The notes: generated from the letters alone by a model not told the origin. Counted from the stretch's first letter, positions 9,356 to 19,372 are shown. The stretch is DNA of 64,000 nt from Clostridium saudiense (GCF_000577815.1 NZ_CBYM010000004.1:62001-126000), one strand, 5' to 3'. Translations and numbers: made by a program.

Positions 9356-11338
9356 ATGAGTAAAGAATTAGATAAATTATGCATAAATGCAATAAGAGTA
9401 CTTTCTGCTGATGCAATAGAAAAATCAAAATCAGGACATCCAGGATTACCACTCGGTGCTGCAACAATGGCTTATACATTATGGAGCAATATGAATCATA
9501 ATGGTAAGAACCCAAAATGGGATAATAGAGATAGATTTGTATTATCGGCAGGTCATGGTTCAATGCTTGAATATTCTTTATTACATTTATTTGGATATGG
9601 AATAACAGTGGAAGACATAAAGAATTTTAGACAAGTAGGAAGTTTAACACCAGGTCATCCGGAATATGGACATACTCAAGGTGTTGAAATAACAACAGGA
9701 CCTTTAGGGCAAGGTATTTGTAATGCTGTTGGTATGGCAATTGCAGAAGCTCATTTAGCAGAAAAGTTTAATAAACCAGGATATGAAGTTGTTAATCACA
9801 ATACTTATGCTATTGTTGGCGATGGTTGCTTAATGGAAGGAATTTCAGGAGAAGCATCTTCACTTGCAGGAACTTTAGGATTAGGAAAATTAGTGGTTTT
9901 ATATGACTCAAATAATATTTCTATTGAAGGTAATACAGATATAGCATTTAGAGAAGATGTAGCAAAGAGATATGAAGCATATAACTGGCAAGTAATTAAA
10001 GTGAATGATGGAAATGATATTGAAGCAATTGAAAATGCTTTAGAAGAAGCTAAGAAAGAAACTACTAAACCATCAATGATAATAGTTAAAAATCAAATTG
10101 GATTTGGATGTCCTGCAAAGCAAGGAAAAGCATCAGCTCATGGAGAACCTTTAGGAGCTGAAAATGTAAAAGCAATGAAGGAAAACTTAGGATGGAAGCA
10201 AGAAGATTTCTATGTTCCAGCGCAAGTATATTCAAATATGGACAAGTATATTAATGCTGGAGTAGAAAAAGAAAATTCTTGGAATAATTTATTTGAAAGA
10301 TATAAAAATGAATATCAAGAATTAGCAGAAGAATATTCTAAATGGATGTCTGGAGAAATAGATAGTGAATCACTATTAAATAATGAAGAACTTTGGAGCT
10401 TTGATAAAGAAATGGCTACAAGAGAATCTTCAGGAATTATGATAAATAGATTAGCAAATTTAATTCCTAATTTAATTGGAGGATCAGCTGATTTAGCGCC
10501 ATCTAATAAAACTTATATGACTGGAAAAGGTGATTTTTCAGCAGAAGATAGAAGTGGAAGAAATCTTCATTTTGGAGTTAGAGAACATGCAATGGCCGCT
10601 ATAGCAAATGGTATGTATGCTCATGGTGGATTAAAAGTATTTTGTGCAACATTCTTTGTGTTTAGTGATTATATGAAGGGTGCAATGAGATTATCTTCAT
10701 TAATGAATTTACCAGTATCTTATGTGTTAACTCACGATAGTATTGGAGTAGGGGAAGATGGGCCAACTCATCAACCAATAGAACAATTAGCAGCACTTAG
10801 AAGTATGCCAAATATGACTGTATTTAGACCAGCAGACTCAAAGGAAACATCAGCAGCTTGGTATTATGCAGTAACTAATGGAAGCACTCCAACTTCATTA
10901 GTATTAACTAGACAAAAGTTACCACTATATGATGGATGTGCAAAGAGAGCATTAAAGGGTGGATATATCCTTAAAGATTCTAAGAAAGAAATTCCAGATG
11001 TAATTTTAATGGCTTCAGGTTCAGAAGTTGAACTTATTTATAAAGCTGCAGATGAATTAGCAGCAAGGGGAATAGATGCAAGGGTAGTAAGTATTCCATC
11101 TTTTGAAATATTCAATGCTCAAGATGAAGCATATAAAGAAAGTGTACTTCCAAATAGCGTTAGAAAGAGAGTTGCTGTTGAAGCTTTAACTTCATTTGGA
11201 TGGTATCAATATGTAGGATTAGATGGAAGAATAATTTCGCTAGATACATTTGGTGCATCAGGAAATGCAGATGCTTTATTTAAACAATTTGGATTTACAG
11301 TAGAAAATGTTGTTAATGAAACAATGAAATTATTTTAA
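9356..11338 (+). CDS. tkt: Transketolase
   Basis: TPP-dependent transfer of two-carbon units between pentose and hexose phosphates. Full length at 660 aa. Motifs: [11 protein letters not shown] near the start, GDG...EASSLAG...[14 protein letters not shown] for TPP/Mg binding (about residues 153-190), central pyrimidine domain with [14 protein letters not shown] (Glu about 405), [17 protein letters not shown], and a C-terminal domain from about 530. AGAAGGAG precedes the ATG. With the transaldolase it completes the route from xylulose 5-phosphate into glycolysis. Confidence 0.96.
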   Translation: MSKELDKLCINAIRVLSADAIEKSKSGHPGLPLGAATMAYTLWSNMNHNGKNPKWDNRDRFVLSAGHGSMLEYSLLHLFGYGITVEDIKNFRQVGSLTPGHPEYGHTQGVEITTGPLGQGICNAVGMAIAEAHLAEKFNKPGYEVVNHNTYAIVGDGCLMEGISGEASSLAGTLGLGKLVVLYDSNNISIEGNTDIAFREDVAKRYEAYNWQVIKVNDGNDIEAIENALEEAKKETTKPSMIIVKNQIGFGCPAKQGKASAHGEPLGAENVKAMKENLGWKQEDFYVPAQVYSNMDKYINAGVEKENSWNNLFERYKNEYQELAEEYSKWMSGEIDSESLLNNEELWSFDKEMATRESSGIMINRLANLIPNLIGGSADLAPSNKTYMTGKGDFSAEDRSGRNLHFGVREHAMAAIANGMYAHGGLKVFCATFFVFSDYMKGAMRLSSLMNLPVSYVLTHDSIGVGEDGPTHQPIEQLAALRSMPNMTVFRPADSKETSAAWYYAVTNGSTPTSLVLTRQKLPLYDGCAKRALKGGYILKDSKKEIPDVILMASGSEVELIYKAADELAARGIDARVVSIPSFEIFNAQDEAYKESVLPNSVRKRVAVEALTSFGWYQYVGLDGRIISLDTFGASGNADALFKQFGFTVENVVNETMKLF

Positions 11339-11432
11339 GAACAATTTTCCAATTGATGGACTTTTAAGGTTCATAAATAGGAAGGTAATAATGAAATTAA
11401 TTAGCTAATTAAATTAGCTATTAATTTAATAT

Positions 11433-11546
11433 GTACAAGCCCTAGTAAAACATATTACTTCTTACACACATTAAATTGTAAATTATGTATTTAAAATAAA
11501 TATTGTTGAATATCAAGGAAAATAAAAGGGTTAAATGGGCTTGTAC
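11433..11546 (+). promoter_or_regulatory. Separated inverted repeat in the 233-base leader of the DUF4867 gene
   Basis: GTACAAGCCC (11433-11442) and its exact complement GGGCTTGTAC (11537-11546) flank 94 bases, the second copy ending 26 bases before the gene. It could be the base of an RNA structure or two operator half-sites. The upstream part of this intergenic region (11395-11425) is a small AT-rich dyad with TTAGCTAATT that may end the transketolase transcript. Confidence 0.4.
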
Positions 11547-11571
11547 TCCCATATAAAAGGAGTTGAATTAA

Positions 11572-12195
11572 ATGGTTATAAAAAATGTCAATGACATTGA
11601 ATTTAAAAAGTATGGTAAGGTACTTAATAATTATGATGTTAAGGAACTTTTAAATAAAATGGAAGAAACTCCATTGCCAGAAGGAGTTATATATGAGCCT
11701 TCAATAAAGGAATTAGAAGAGTTAAAAGTAGCTAAAGACTTTAAGAACAGAGAATTTGGAGGATTAGATATTCAAATAGGTTATTGTAATGGAAATAACT
11801 ATATGCTAAATGCAGTTGAATATCACAGAACTAGTGAAATTAATATAGCTGTTACTGATTTAATTTTACTATTAGGTTTAGAAAAAGACATTGAAGACGA
11901 TTACTCGTATGATACTTCAAATATTGAAGCTATATTTGTTCCAGCGGGAACTGCTATAGAAGTTTATGGAACTACATTACATTATGCACCTTGTAATGCT
12001 AATGAAGGTGGATTTAGATGTGTAGTAATATTACCAAAGGATACAAATACAGAATTAGAAGCTACTATAGAAAAACAAGGTGAAGATGCATTATTATTTG
12101 CTAAAAATAAATGGTTAATTGGGCATCCAGAAACAGATCTTGGAGCACAAGGAGCATTTATTGGGCTTAAGGGCAAGAATATTTGTTTAAAGTAA
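11572..12195 (+). CDS. DUF4867 family protein, sugar-isomerase neighbour
   Basis: 207 aa, soluble and cupin-like. The sequence ..NYMLNAVEYHRTSEINIAVTDLILLLG.. followed by FVPAGTAIEVYGTTLHYAPC and a C-terminal NKWLIGHPE fits DUF4867, a family usually encoded beside fucose/arabinose-type isomerases. The His/Glu pattern (EYHRTSE, FVPAG, LHYAPC) resembles a metal-binding cupin that acts on a sugar-like ligand, but no activity is established to my knowledge. It is 67 bases before the isomerase gene with no terminator, so the two probably form an operon. AAAGGAG lies before the ATG. Confidence 0.8.
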   Translation: MVIKNVNDIEFKKYGKVLNNYDVKELLNKMEETPLPEGVIYEPSIKELEELKVAKDFKNREFGGLDIQIGYCNGNNYMLNAVEYHRTSEINIAVTDLILLLGLEKDIEDDYSYDTSNIEAIFVPAGTAIEVYGTTLHYAPCNANEGGFRCVVILPKDTNTELEATIEKQGEDALLFAKNKWLIGHPETDLGAQGAFIGLKGKNICLK

Positions 12196-12262
12196 TTATA
12201 ACAAGATAAATCAAATAAAGAATTTTAAATAAAATAAAACATAAAAATTGGAGGAATTAATT

Positions 12263-13750
12263 ATGAATTTTAAGAATATACCAGATGTAAAATTAGGAAT
12301 TGTTGCAGTTAGTAGAGACTGCTTCCCAATGGAATTATCAGCAGGACGTAGACAAGCTGTAGTTGCAGCATATAAAGAAACTTATGGGGAAATTTATGAA
12401 TGTCCTACAACAGTTGAAAGTGAAGTTCATATGAGAAAAGCTTTAGAAGAAGTTAAAGAAGCAGGAGTAAATGCATTAGTTGTTTACCTTGGAAACTTTG
12501 GACCTGAAACGGCAGAAACATTACTTGCAAAAGAATTTGGTGGACCAGTTATGTTTGTAGCTGCTGCTGAGGAAACAGGAAACAACTTAGTTGGAGGAAG
12601 AGGAGATGCTTATTGTGGTATGCTTAATGCTAGCTATAACTTATCATTAAGAAACATTAAAGCATATATTCCAGAATATCCAGTAGGAACTTATGAAGAA
12701 GTTGCTGATATGATTAAGGAATTTGAACCAGTTGCTACAACACTTTTAGGATTACAAAATTTAAAGATTATATCTTTTGGGCCAAGACCACAAGACTTCT
12801 TAGCATGTAATGCACCAATTAAGCAATTATATAACTTAGGTGTTGAAATAGAAGAAAACTCAGAATTAGATTTATTTGCAGCATTTAATGAACATGCAAA
12901 TGATCCAAGAATTCCAGAAGTTATAGCTGACATGGAAAAAGAACTTGGAGAAGGAAATAAAATGCCAGGTATATTACCTAAGTTAGCTCAATATGAATTA
13001 ACATTATTAGATTGGATGGAAGCTCATAAAGGATCTAGAGAATACGTAGTATTTGCTAACAAATGTTGGCCTTCATTCCAAACTCAATTTGGATTTGTTC
13101 CTTGCTATGTAAATAGTAGATTAGTTTCAAGAGGAATTCCAGTATCATGTGAAGTTGATATTTATGGAGCATTAAGTGAGTATATTGGAACTTGTGTAAG
13201 TAAAGATGCTGTTACATTATTAGATATTAACAATAGTGTACCAAGAGATATGTATGATTCTGAAATCAAAGATAAATTTAACTATACATTAAAAGATACA
13301 TTTATGGGATTCCACTGTGGAAATACTCCAGCATGTAAATTATCGTTCAAGAACATGAAAAATCAAATGATTATGGCTAGAAGCTTAGAACCAAATCAAG
13401 AACCAAACATTACTAGAGGTACTTTAGAAGGAGATATTATTCCAGGAGAAATTACATTCTTTAGATTACAAAGTAATGCAGATGCTGAATTAACTGCATA
13501 TGTTGCGGAAGGTGAAGTATTACCAGTTGCAACAAGATCATTTGGATCAATTGGAATATTTGCAATTCCAGAAATGGGAAGATTCTATAGACATGTATTA
13601 ATAGAAGGAAGATATCCACATCATGGAGCAGTTGCATTTGGACATTTTGGAAAAGCTATAACAAATGTATTTAACTACTTAGGAGTTAAAGAAGTAGGTT
13701 TCAATCAACCTAAAGGAATGCTTTATAAAACAGAAAATCCATTTAAATAA
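12263..13750 (+). CDS. L-fucose/L-arabinose isomerase family protein, probable xylose isomerase (XylA-II type)
   Basis: 495 aa of the fucose/arabinose isomerase fold (KLGIVAVSRDCFP at the start, CEVDIYGALSEY about residue 293, MGFHCGNTPAC about 348, HHGAVAFGHFGKA near the end). Canonical XylA motifs are absent. In C. acetobutylicum a protein of this family next to xylulokinase was assigned as a non-orthologous xylose isomerase; the neighbourhood here (xylB, tal, tkt, DUF4867) argues for the same role, D-xylose to D-xylulose. L-arabinose or L-fucose remain alternatives. The start ATG 12263 follows GGAGG; the TTG at 12248 overlaps that site. Confidence 0.75.
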   Translation: MNFKNIPDVKLGIVAVSRDCFPMELSAGRRQAVVAAYKETYGEIYECPTTVESEVHMRKALEEVKEAGVNALVVYLGNFGPETAETLLAKEFGGPVMFVAAAEETGNNLVGGRGDAYCGMLNASYNLSLRNIKAYIPEYPVGTYEEVADMIKEFEPVATTLLGLQNLKIISFGPRPQDFLACNAPIKQLYNLGVEIEENSELDLFAAFNEHANDPRIPEVIADMEKELGEGNKMPGILPKLAQYELTLLDWMEAHKGSREYVVFANKCWPSFQTQFGFVPCYVNSRLVSRGIPVSCEVDIYGALSEYIGTCVSKDAVTLLDINNSVPRDMYDSEIKDKFNYTLKDTFMGFHCGNTPACKLSFKNMKNQMIMARSLEPNQEPNITRGTLEGDIIPGEITFFRLQSNADAELTAYVAEGEVLPVATRSFGSIGIFAIPEMGRFYRHVLIEGRYPHHGAVAFGHFGKAITNVFNYLGVKEVGFNQPKGMLYKTENPFK

Positions 13751-13764
13751 TAAATAATTTATTT

Positions 13765-13807
13765 CAGTATATTGTTAAACAAGCTTTAACAATATACTGT
13801 TTTTTTA
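13765..13807 (+). terminator. Terminator after the isomerase gene
   Basis: Perfect 15-base stem CAGTATATTGTTAAA / TTTAACAATATACTG with a 5-base loop and a run of seven T. Confidence 0.9.
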
Positions 13808-13884
13808 TGTGTGAAAAAGTATGATAATTATGGTAGAATTGACATTAGAATAATTTATAAAACAATAACTAGGAGGAAAATATT

Positions 13885-14607
13885 GTGTTAATCAAAGGAG
13901 TAAAATACTTGTTTTATATGATTTATGCTAGATTAAAAGGATTCAAGTATGAACATATAAAAAGAACACAAGGGTTAGAGAAGGCAACAGAATATGCATC
14001 AAGAAGTATATATTTATGGTCTAAGTTCACAATAAATGTTGTAGGGATGGATATAAGAGTAGAAGGAAGAGAAAATATACCTGATAAGACTTGTTTATTT
14101 GTAGGGAATCATACAAGTATATTAGATATTCCAGTAATTTTTTATTCCCTTAACAAACTAGTAGGATTTATAGCAAAGAAAGAAGTACTTAAGATTCCAA
14201 TATTAAGTTATTGGTTATCAAAAGGAAAGTGTATTGCTTTAGATAGGCAAAACCCGAGAGATGCAGTAAGAATGATAAGTGAGGGAGTTAAAAATTTAAA
14301 AGAAGGTTATTCTATGATGATTTTTCCAGAGGGAACTAGAAGTTTAGATGGAAAAACATTACCTTTCAAAAAAGGAAGCATGAAGCTTGCAACAAAAGCT
14401 AAAGTTCCTATAGTCCCTGTTACTATTGATGCATCATTTACATCCTTTGAAGAGAATAATAAGTTTAAACCTTCAACAATTACAGTTACATTTCATAAAG
14501 CAATTGAAACTGTAAATTTAACAAAAGATGAAGAAAAAACTTTAAGTGAAGATGTTAGAAATATTATAATAGGATCTTTAAGAGAGGAATACAAACCATT
14601 AAATTAG
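13885..14607 (+). CDS. plsC: 1-acyl-sn-glycerol-3-phosphate acyltransferase (PlsC)
   Basis: Adds the second acyl chain to lysophosphatidic acid to give phosphatidic acid at the membrane. 240 aa with the acyltransferase motif NHTSILDIP (HX4D, about residue 72), then FPEGTRS (about 149) and VPIVPVTI. The N-terminal 25 residues are hydrophobic/basic and probably membrane-associated. The GTG start has AGGAGG 8 bases upstream. Eighteen bases before gshF with no terminator, so co-transcribed with it; the functional link between the two is not obvious. Confidence 0.92.
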   Translation: MLIKGVKYLFYMIYARLKGFKYEHIKRTQGLEKATEYASRSIYLWSKFTINVVGMDIRVEGRENIPDKTCLFVGNHTSILDIPVIFYSLNKLVGFIAKKEVLKIPILSYWLSKGKCIALDRQNPRDAVRMISEGVKNLKEGYSMMIFPEGTRSLDGKTLPFKKGSMKLATKAKVPIVPVTIDASFTSFEENNKFKPSTITVTFHKAIETVNLTKDEEKTLSEDVRNIIIGSLREEYKPLN

Positions 14608-14625
14608 TAAGGAGATAATAAAGTA

Positions 14626-16923
14626 ATGTTAAATAAAATAAAAGATCTATTTACTGGCAATGAAATTGTAAGTGGGAATTTTGGTATCGAAAGAGAAACG
14701 CTAAGATTAGATGCAGAAGGATTTCTAGCAGAAACAGATCATTCGATTATATTTGGAGATAAGGCAAGAAATCCATATATAACAACAGACTTTTCAGAAA
14801 GTCAAGTAGAGGTAATTACACCAGCTTTCAAAAAAACAGAAGAAGCATATAACTTTACTAGAGCACTTTATGATATTGTTGCTATGGAAATAGGTGATGA
14901 ATACTTATGGCCAGAATCTATGCCATGTATTATTCCAGATGATGATAAAATACCTGTTGCAAAATTTGAAAATCATAGTAAAGAAGCTCAAGAGTATAGG
15001 GAAAAGTTATTAAAAAAATATGGTGGGAAAAAGCAACTTATATCAGGAATTCATTATAATTTTTCATTTGATGAAAATATAATAAATAAATTATACGAAG
15101 TAAGTGGTAAAAAGGAATCATACAAAGAATTTAAAAATAGTGTTTACTTAAAGGTAGCTAGAAATTATCTTAGATATAGATGGCTTATAGTATATCTTTT
15201 AGGAGCAGCGCCAATAGTGCATGAAAGTTTTATAGGTGAAATTAAATGTCCATTAATGAAATTAACTAAGCATGGATATAGTAGTAGTGGTGCTATTTCA
15301 CATAGAAATGGAAAATGTGGTTATAAAAATAAAGTAGATTTATTCCCAAGCTATAGCACTGTAGAAGATCATATTAAAAGTATAAAACAGTATTTAAGTG
15401 ATGGTCTTATTGAAAGTCATAAAGAAATTTATAGTCAAGTTAGATTAAAACCAAGTGATACAAGCAATTTTATGGAATCACTAATAAATGATGGAATTAA
15501 GTATTTAGAGTATAGAACTATTGATATTAATCCATTTGAAAAAGGTGGAATAAGTTTAGAGGATTTAAAATTCCTACAAATATTTAATATATATCTATTG
15601 GTTAAAGAGGAAAGCAATTTTGATAAATGGCAAGAAGAAGCATTAGAAAATCAACAATTGATTGCTGTTTCAGGGCTTAAGGATATTGAATTAAAGAAAG
15701 ATGGAAAAAATATTAATAGAATTCAATATGGATTAGAAATTTTAAATGAAGTTAAAGAAGTTAATAATAAGCTAAATTTAAACTTTGAAGAAATTATAAA
15801 TAATATGATAGAAAAGGTTAAGGATAGTAATTTAACTTATGCTTATAGAATTTCTGAAATTATAAAGGAAAATGGATATATTAATACATTCTTAAACTTA
15901 GCTAAAGAATATAAAAATGATGCTTATAAAAATAGATTTAAGTTAGAAGGATATGAAGATTTAGAGTTATCCACACAAATTTTAATGAAGGAATCTATTA
16001 AAAGAGGTATTACTGTAAATATAGTAGATAGAAGTGAAAACTTTATATCTTTAAAGAAAAATGAAAAAATAGAATATGTTAAGCAAGCAACTAAAACATC
16101 AAAAGACACCTATGTTTCAGTATTAATAATGGAAAATAAAACTGTAACTAAAAAGGTATTAGCTGAAAAGGGAGTTAAAGTTCCACTTGGTGATGAGTTT
16201 AACAGTATTGAAGAAGCAAAAATTAAGGCAGCAAATTATATTAATAAGCCAATAGTAATAAAACCTAAGAGCACAAACTTCGGAATTGGAATTAATATTT
16301 TCCCAAATGGAGCTAACTTAGAAGATATTATTCATGCTTTTGAAATAGCATTTAAAAATGATAATACTGTTCTTATTGAGGAGTTTATTAAGGGAAAAGA
16401 ATATAGATTTTTAGTTATTGATGATGAAGTTGTTGGAATACTTCATAGAGTGCCAGCAAATGTTATTGGTGATGGTAAAAAGACTATAACAGAGCTTGTA
16501 GAAATTAAAAATCAAGATCCATTAAGAGGTAAAGGGTATGTTACACCTTTAGAAAAAATAAGACTAGAGGAAAATGCAGAATTATTCTTAAAACAACAAG
16601 GAAAGAATTTTGATTATATACCTAAAAAGGATGAAATAGTGTACTTAAGAGAAAATTCTAATATAAGTACTGGTGGAGATAGTGTAGATTATACAGATGA
16701 TATTCCACAAAAATTTAAAGATATTGCAGTAAATGCAGCAAAAGCAGCAGGTGCTAAAATCTGTGGTGTGGATATGATGCTAGAAGATTATAGTGATGAA
16801 AATACTAATTATGCAATCATAGAATTAAATTTCAACCCAGCAATTCATATTCACTCTTATCCATATAAAGGTAAAGAGAGAAATATAGCAACACATGTTT
16901 TAAAGTTACTAGAATTAATTTAA
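14626..16923 (+). CDS. gshF: Bifunctional glutamate-cysteine ligase / glutathione synthetase
   Basis: Makes glutathione in two ATP-dependent steps. 765 aa, the usual GshF size. The N-terminal gamma-glutamylcysteine synthetase domain (residues 1 to about 450) has NFGIERETLRL, TTDFSESQVEVITP and HYNFSF. The C-terminal ATP-grasp domain (about 490-765) has KPIVIKPKSTNFGIGI, EEFIKGKEYRFLVI, HRVPANVIGDGKKT and the metal-binding end ELNFNPAIHIHSYP. AAGGAG precedes the ATG. This single-protein form is found in some Firmicutes and is often acquired patchily; codon use here is like the neighbours. Confidence 0.94.
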   Translation: MLNKIKDLFTGNEIVSGNFGIERETLRLDAEGFLAETDHSIIFGDKARNPYITTDFSESQVEVITPAFKKTEEAYNFTRALYDIVAMEIGDEYLWPESMPCIIPDDDKIPVAKFENHSKEAQEYREKLLKKYGGKKQLISGIHYNFSFDENIINKLYEVSGKKESYKEFKNSVYLKVARNYLRYRWLIVYLLGAAPIVHESFIGEIKCPLMKLTKHGYSSSGAISHRNGKCGYKNKVDLFPSYSTVEDHIKSIKQYLSDGLIESHKEIYSQVRLKPSDTSNFMESLINDGIKYLEYRTIDINPFEKGGISLEDLKFLQIFNIYLLVKEESNFDKWQEEALENQQLIAVSGLKDIELKKDGKNINRIQYGLEILNEVKEVNNKLNLNFEEIINNMIEKVKDSNLTYAYRISEIIKENGYINTFLNLAKEYKNDAYKNRFKLEGYEDLELSTQILMKESIKRGITVNIVDRSENFISLKKNEKIEYVKQATKTSKDTYVSVLIMENKTVTKKVLAEKGVKVPLGDEFNSIEEAKIKAANYINKPIVIKPKSTNFGIGINIFPNGANLEDIIHAFEIAFKNDNTVLIEEFIKGKEYRFLVIDDEVVGILHRVPANVIGDGKKTITELVEIKNQDPLRGKGYVTPLEKIRLEENAELFLKQQGKNFDYIPKKDEIVYLRENSNISTGGDSVDYTDDIPQKFKDIAVNAAKAAGAKICGVDMMLEDYSDENTNYAIIELNFNPAIHIHSYPYKGKERNIATHVLKLLELI

Positions 16924-16929
16924 GTTTTT

Positions 16930-16979
16930 ATGACCCTAAAGTAAGTATTTAATAAATGCTTACCTTAGGGTCATTTTTA
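16930..16979 (+). terminator. Terminator of plsC-gshF
   Basis: Stem ATGACCCTAA(A)GTAAG / CTTACCTTAGGGTCAT followed by TTTTTAT. Confidence 0.85.
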
Positions 16980-17117
16980 TGAAAAAATTTAAATCTAAAA
17001 GAAGATAAATACATTAAAGTGAATGAAGAGGAAATTAAGTTTTATTACTACTAAAAATAATGAATATTGCTAATCAAAATAAAATTGGGGTAATGCAGTT
17101 CAATATGTAAAAGAAAA

Positions 17118-17310
17118 AAGACTATTATATTGGAGGGAATATTGAAAGTGAGTCGTAGAATTTAATAATTGATGGAAGAGAATTTGCGTGAAGAAGATTA
17201 TACTGTTTGAACGATAGTGAGTTTATAATCTTTAGCAAATTATCTGTAATCAATTATATAAATTCAAGACGAGATTTCACTAATTCCCGGAAAGATAATA
17301 TTCTTTTTTT
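17118..17310 (+). ncRNA. Rod-shaped structured RNA, 6S-like candidate
   Basis: No open frame. Nested complementary segments fold this stretch into one long rod: 17119-17131 with 17289-17304; GGGAAT (17135-17140) with ATTCCC (17283-17288); GTGA/TCGT near 17148 with ACGA/TCAC near 17270; 17159-17173 with 17249-17264 (AATTTAATAATTGAT); TTTGC with GCAAA; and a terminal hairpin 17194-17204 / 17220-17232. It ends in a run of eight T like an intrinsic terminator. Size (about 190 nt) and rod shape fit 6S RNA (ssrS), the RNA polymerase regulator. No conserved 6S sequence was verified, so the class is inferred and the structure is seen. Confidence 0.5.
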
Positions 17311-17697
17311 TGTTCTTACATTTTCAACAAATATAAATTTAGTTGAAAAAAAGTTCCAAATTGGATATAATGACTTATGAAATAAAATAAGTTAAATGAA
17401 TATATTTAGGAAAACTTAAGTGTATTTATTTAAGTTGTTTTATATAATTAGGACGTGAAAATTATATTTAAATACGGCTTAGCAACATTAAACAAGGAAT
17501 GAATTAACATAGTCAGATGTTAAGCTTTGTAAATGCAATGTTAAGAAAATAACTTTTAAAGTATTTTTGTTAATTAAGTGAATTGAACGTATTAATTTAT
17601 AAAAGAATATCAATAAATAATAGAGAGTTGATTTTATACAACTTTTATTTTTGTACAATAAATTAGAGTAGTGATATATAAAGTATGGAGGATTTAG
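17311..17697 (+). other. Non-coding leader region upstream of RNase J gene
   Basis: About 390 bases with no plausible gene. Two small hairpins are visible: TTTTCAAC / GTTGAAAA (17321-17349) and TTAACAT / ATGTTAA (about 17505-17525). The segment 17490-17545 repeats ACATTAA/ATGTTAA motifs. A -35/-10-like pair TTGTAC and TATAAA lies close to the gene start. It may be a long regulated 5' leader; RNase J mRNAs are known targets of RNA-level control in other Firmicutes, but nothing here proves that. Confidence 0.35.
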
Positions 17698-19362
17698 ATG
17701 GAAAGCAAGAAGAAGATAAAGGTCATACCATTAGGTGGACTTGGTGAAATAGGAAAAAATATAACAGTAATAGAGTATGGGGATGAAATAGTTGTAGTAG
17801 ATTGTGGTATGACTTTCCCAGATTCAGAAATGTACGGGATAGACGTAGTAATTCCAGATGTAACATATTTAGTTAATAATATAGAAAAAGTAAAGGGATT
17901 TTTTATAACACATGGACATGAAGATCATATAGGGGCAATTCCTTATATTTTAAAACAAGTTAATGTTCCTATATTTGCAACTAACTTAACAGTTGGATTA
18001 ATAGAAAGCAAGCTTGAAGAGCATAAGATGCTTGATATTGTTAATTTAAATGTTGTAAAACCTGGAGATATAATAAAATTAGATAAATTAAAAGTTGAAT
18101 TTATAAGAACAAATCACAGTATTGCTGATAGTTGTTCATTAGCAATTCATACTCCACTAGGAATAATAGTTCATACTGGGGATTTCAAGGTAGACTTCAC
18201 TCCAGTTGATGGAAATGTAATTGACTTACAAAGATTTGCAAAGCTTGGAAAGCAAGGAGTACTATTACTTATGGCAGATAGTACAAATGCTTGTCATCCA
18301 GGATATACTATGTCAGAAAAGACAGTTGGGGAAAAGTTAGATAATTTATTTTCCAAGGGAAAAGGAAGAATAATTGTTGCGACTTTTGCTTCTAACATTC
18401 ATAGATTACAACAAATAATTAATTCTTCAATTAAGTATGGAAGAAAAGTTGCATTTAGCGGAAGAAGTATGGAAAAAATATCAGATGTTGCAGTTAAGCT
18501 TGGATATTTAGATATGCCAGAAGGGTTATTAGTTGATTTAAAGGATTTAAGACTTTATAACAATGATCAAATAACAATTGTAACTACAGGAAGTCAAGGA
18601 GAGCCAATGTCAGCTCTTACTAGAATAGCTTCTTCTACTCATAAAAATATACAAATTGAAAAAGATGATATGATAATTATCTCTGCTAGTCCAATACCAG
18701 GAAATGAGAAGGCTGTTTCAAGGGTTATAAATGAATTAACTCATAAGGGAGCAGAAGTTATTTATAAGTCAATTGAAGAAATTCACGTTTCAGGTCATGC
18801 TTGTGAGCAAGAACTAAAGCTTATACATTCAATATTAAAACCAAAATATTTTGTACCAGTACATGGGGAATATAAGCATTTAAGAAAACATATTTTAATT
18901 GCTGAGGAAGTTGGTTTAGAAAAAGAAAAATCATTTATATTAGAAAATGGTGATGTATTAAGCTTAAGCAGAAAGTCAGCATGTATTGCTAAAAAGGTTC
19001 AAGCAGGCAATATATTAGTTGATGGAAGCGGAGTTGGTGATGTAGGAAATATAGTATTAAGGGATAGAAAGAACTTATCTAGAGATGGTATCATTAATGT
19101 TATTGTTGCAATTGAAAAAGAAAGCCATGCAATAGTTGGTGGACCAGATATAATTACAAGAGGATTTGTATATGTTAGAGAATCAGAAGAATTAGTAAAC
19201 GAAATAAAACAAATTTCTTATGAAAGTATTCAAAAATCTATAGATAATAATGTGTTTAAATGGTCTGAGATTAAAAATAATATTAGAAATGATATTGGTT
19301 CATTCATATATAGTAAAACAAAGAGAAAACCTATAATAGTACCAATTATAATGGAAGTATAA
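17698..19362 (+). CDS. rnj: Ribonuclease J
   Basis: Metallo-beta-lactamase/beta-CASP nuclease of the RNA degradosome with 5'-3' exo- and endonuclease activity, important for mRNA turnover and rRNA maturation in Firmicutes. 554 aa, the usual size. HGHEDHIGAIPY (zinc site, about residue 73), HTGDFKVD, the beta-CASP domain with ADSTNA and SGRSM, SGHA (about 362) and PVHGEYKHL are present; the C-terminal dimerisation domain ends at IIMEV. GGAGGA precedes the ATG. Monocistronic, with a bidirectional terminator behind it. Whether J1 or J2 cannot be told from sequence alone. Confidence 0.95.
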   Translation: MESKKKIKVIPLGGLGEIGKNITVIEYGDEIVVVDCGMTFPDSEMYGIDVVIPDVTYLVNNIEKVKGFFITHGHEDHIGAIPYILKQVNVPIFATNLTVGLIESKLEEHKMLDIVNLNVVKPGDIIKLDKLKVEFIRTNHSIADSCSLAIHTPLGIIVHTGDFKVDFTPVDGNVIDLQRFAKLGKQGVLLLMADSTNACHPGYTMSEKTVGEKLDNLFSKGKGRIIVATFASNIHRLQQIINSSIKYGRKVAFSGRSMEKISDVAVKLGYLDMPEGLLVDLKDLRLYNNDQITIVTTGSQGEPMSALTRIASSTHKNIQIEKDDMIIISASPIPGNEKAVSRVINELTHKGAEVIYKSIEEIHVSGHACEQELKLIHSILKPKYFVPVHGEYKHLRKHILIAEEVGLEKEKSFILENGDVLSLSRKSACIAKKVQAGNILVDGSGVGDVGNIVLRDRKNLSRDGIINVIVAIEKESHAIVGGPDIITRGFVYVRESEELVNEIKQISYESIQKSIDNNVFKWSEIKNNIRNDIGSFIYSKTKRKPIIVPIIMEV

Positions 19363-19372
19363 TTAATAAATT

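Noticed and set aside
17118..17310. SRP RNA, tmRNA or RNase P RNA
   Set aside because: Their signature sequences (SRP GGAAG/AGCA domain, tmRNA tag frame, RNase P GAGGAAAGTCC-like core) were not seen.
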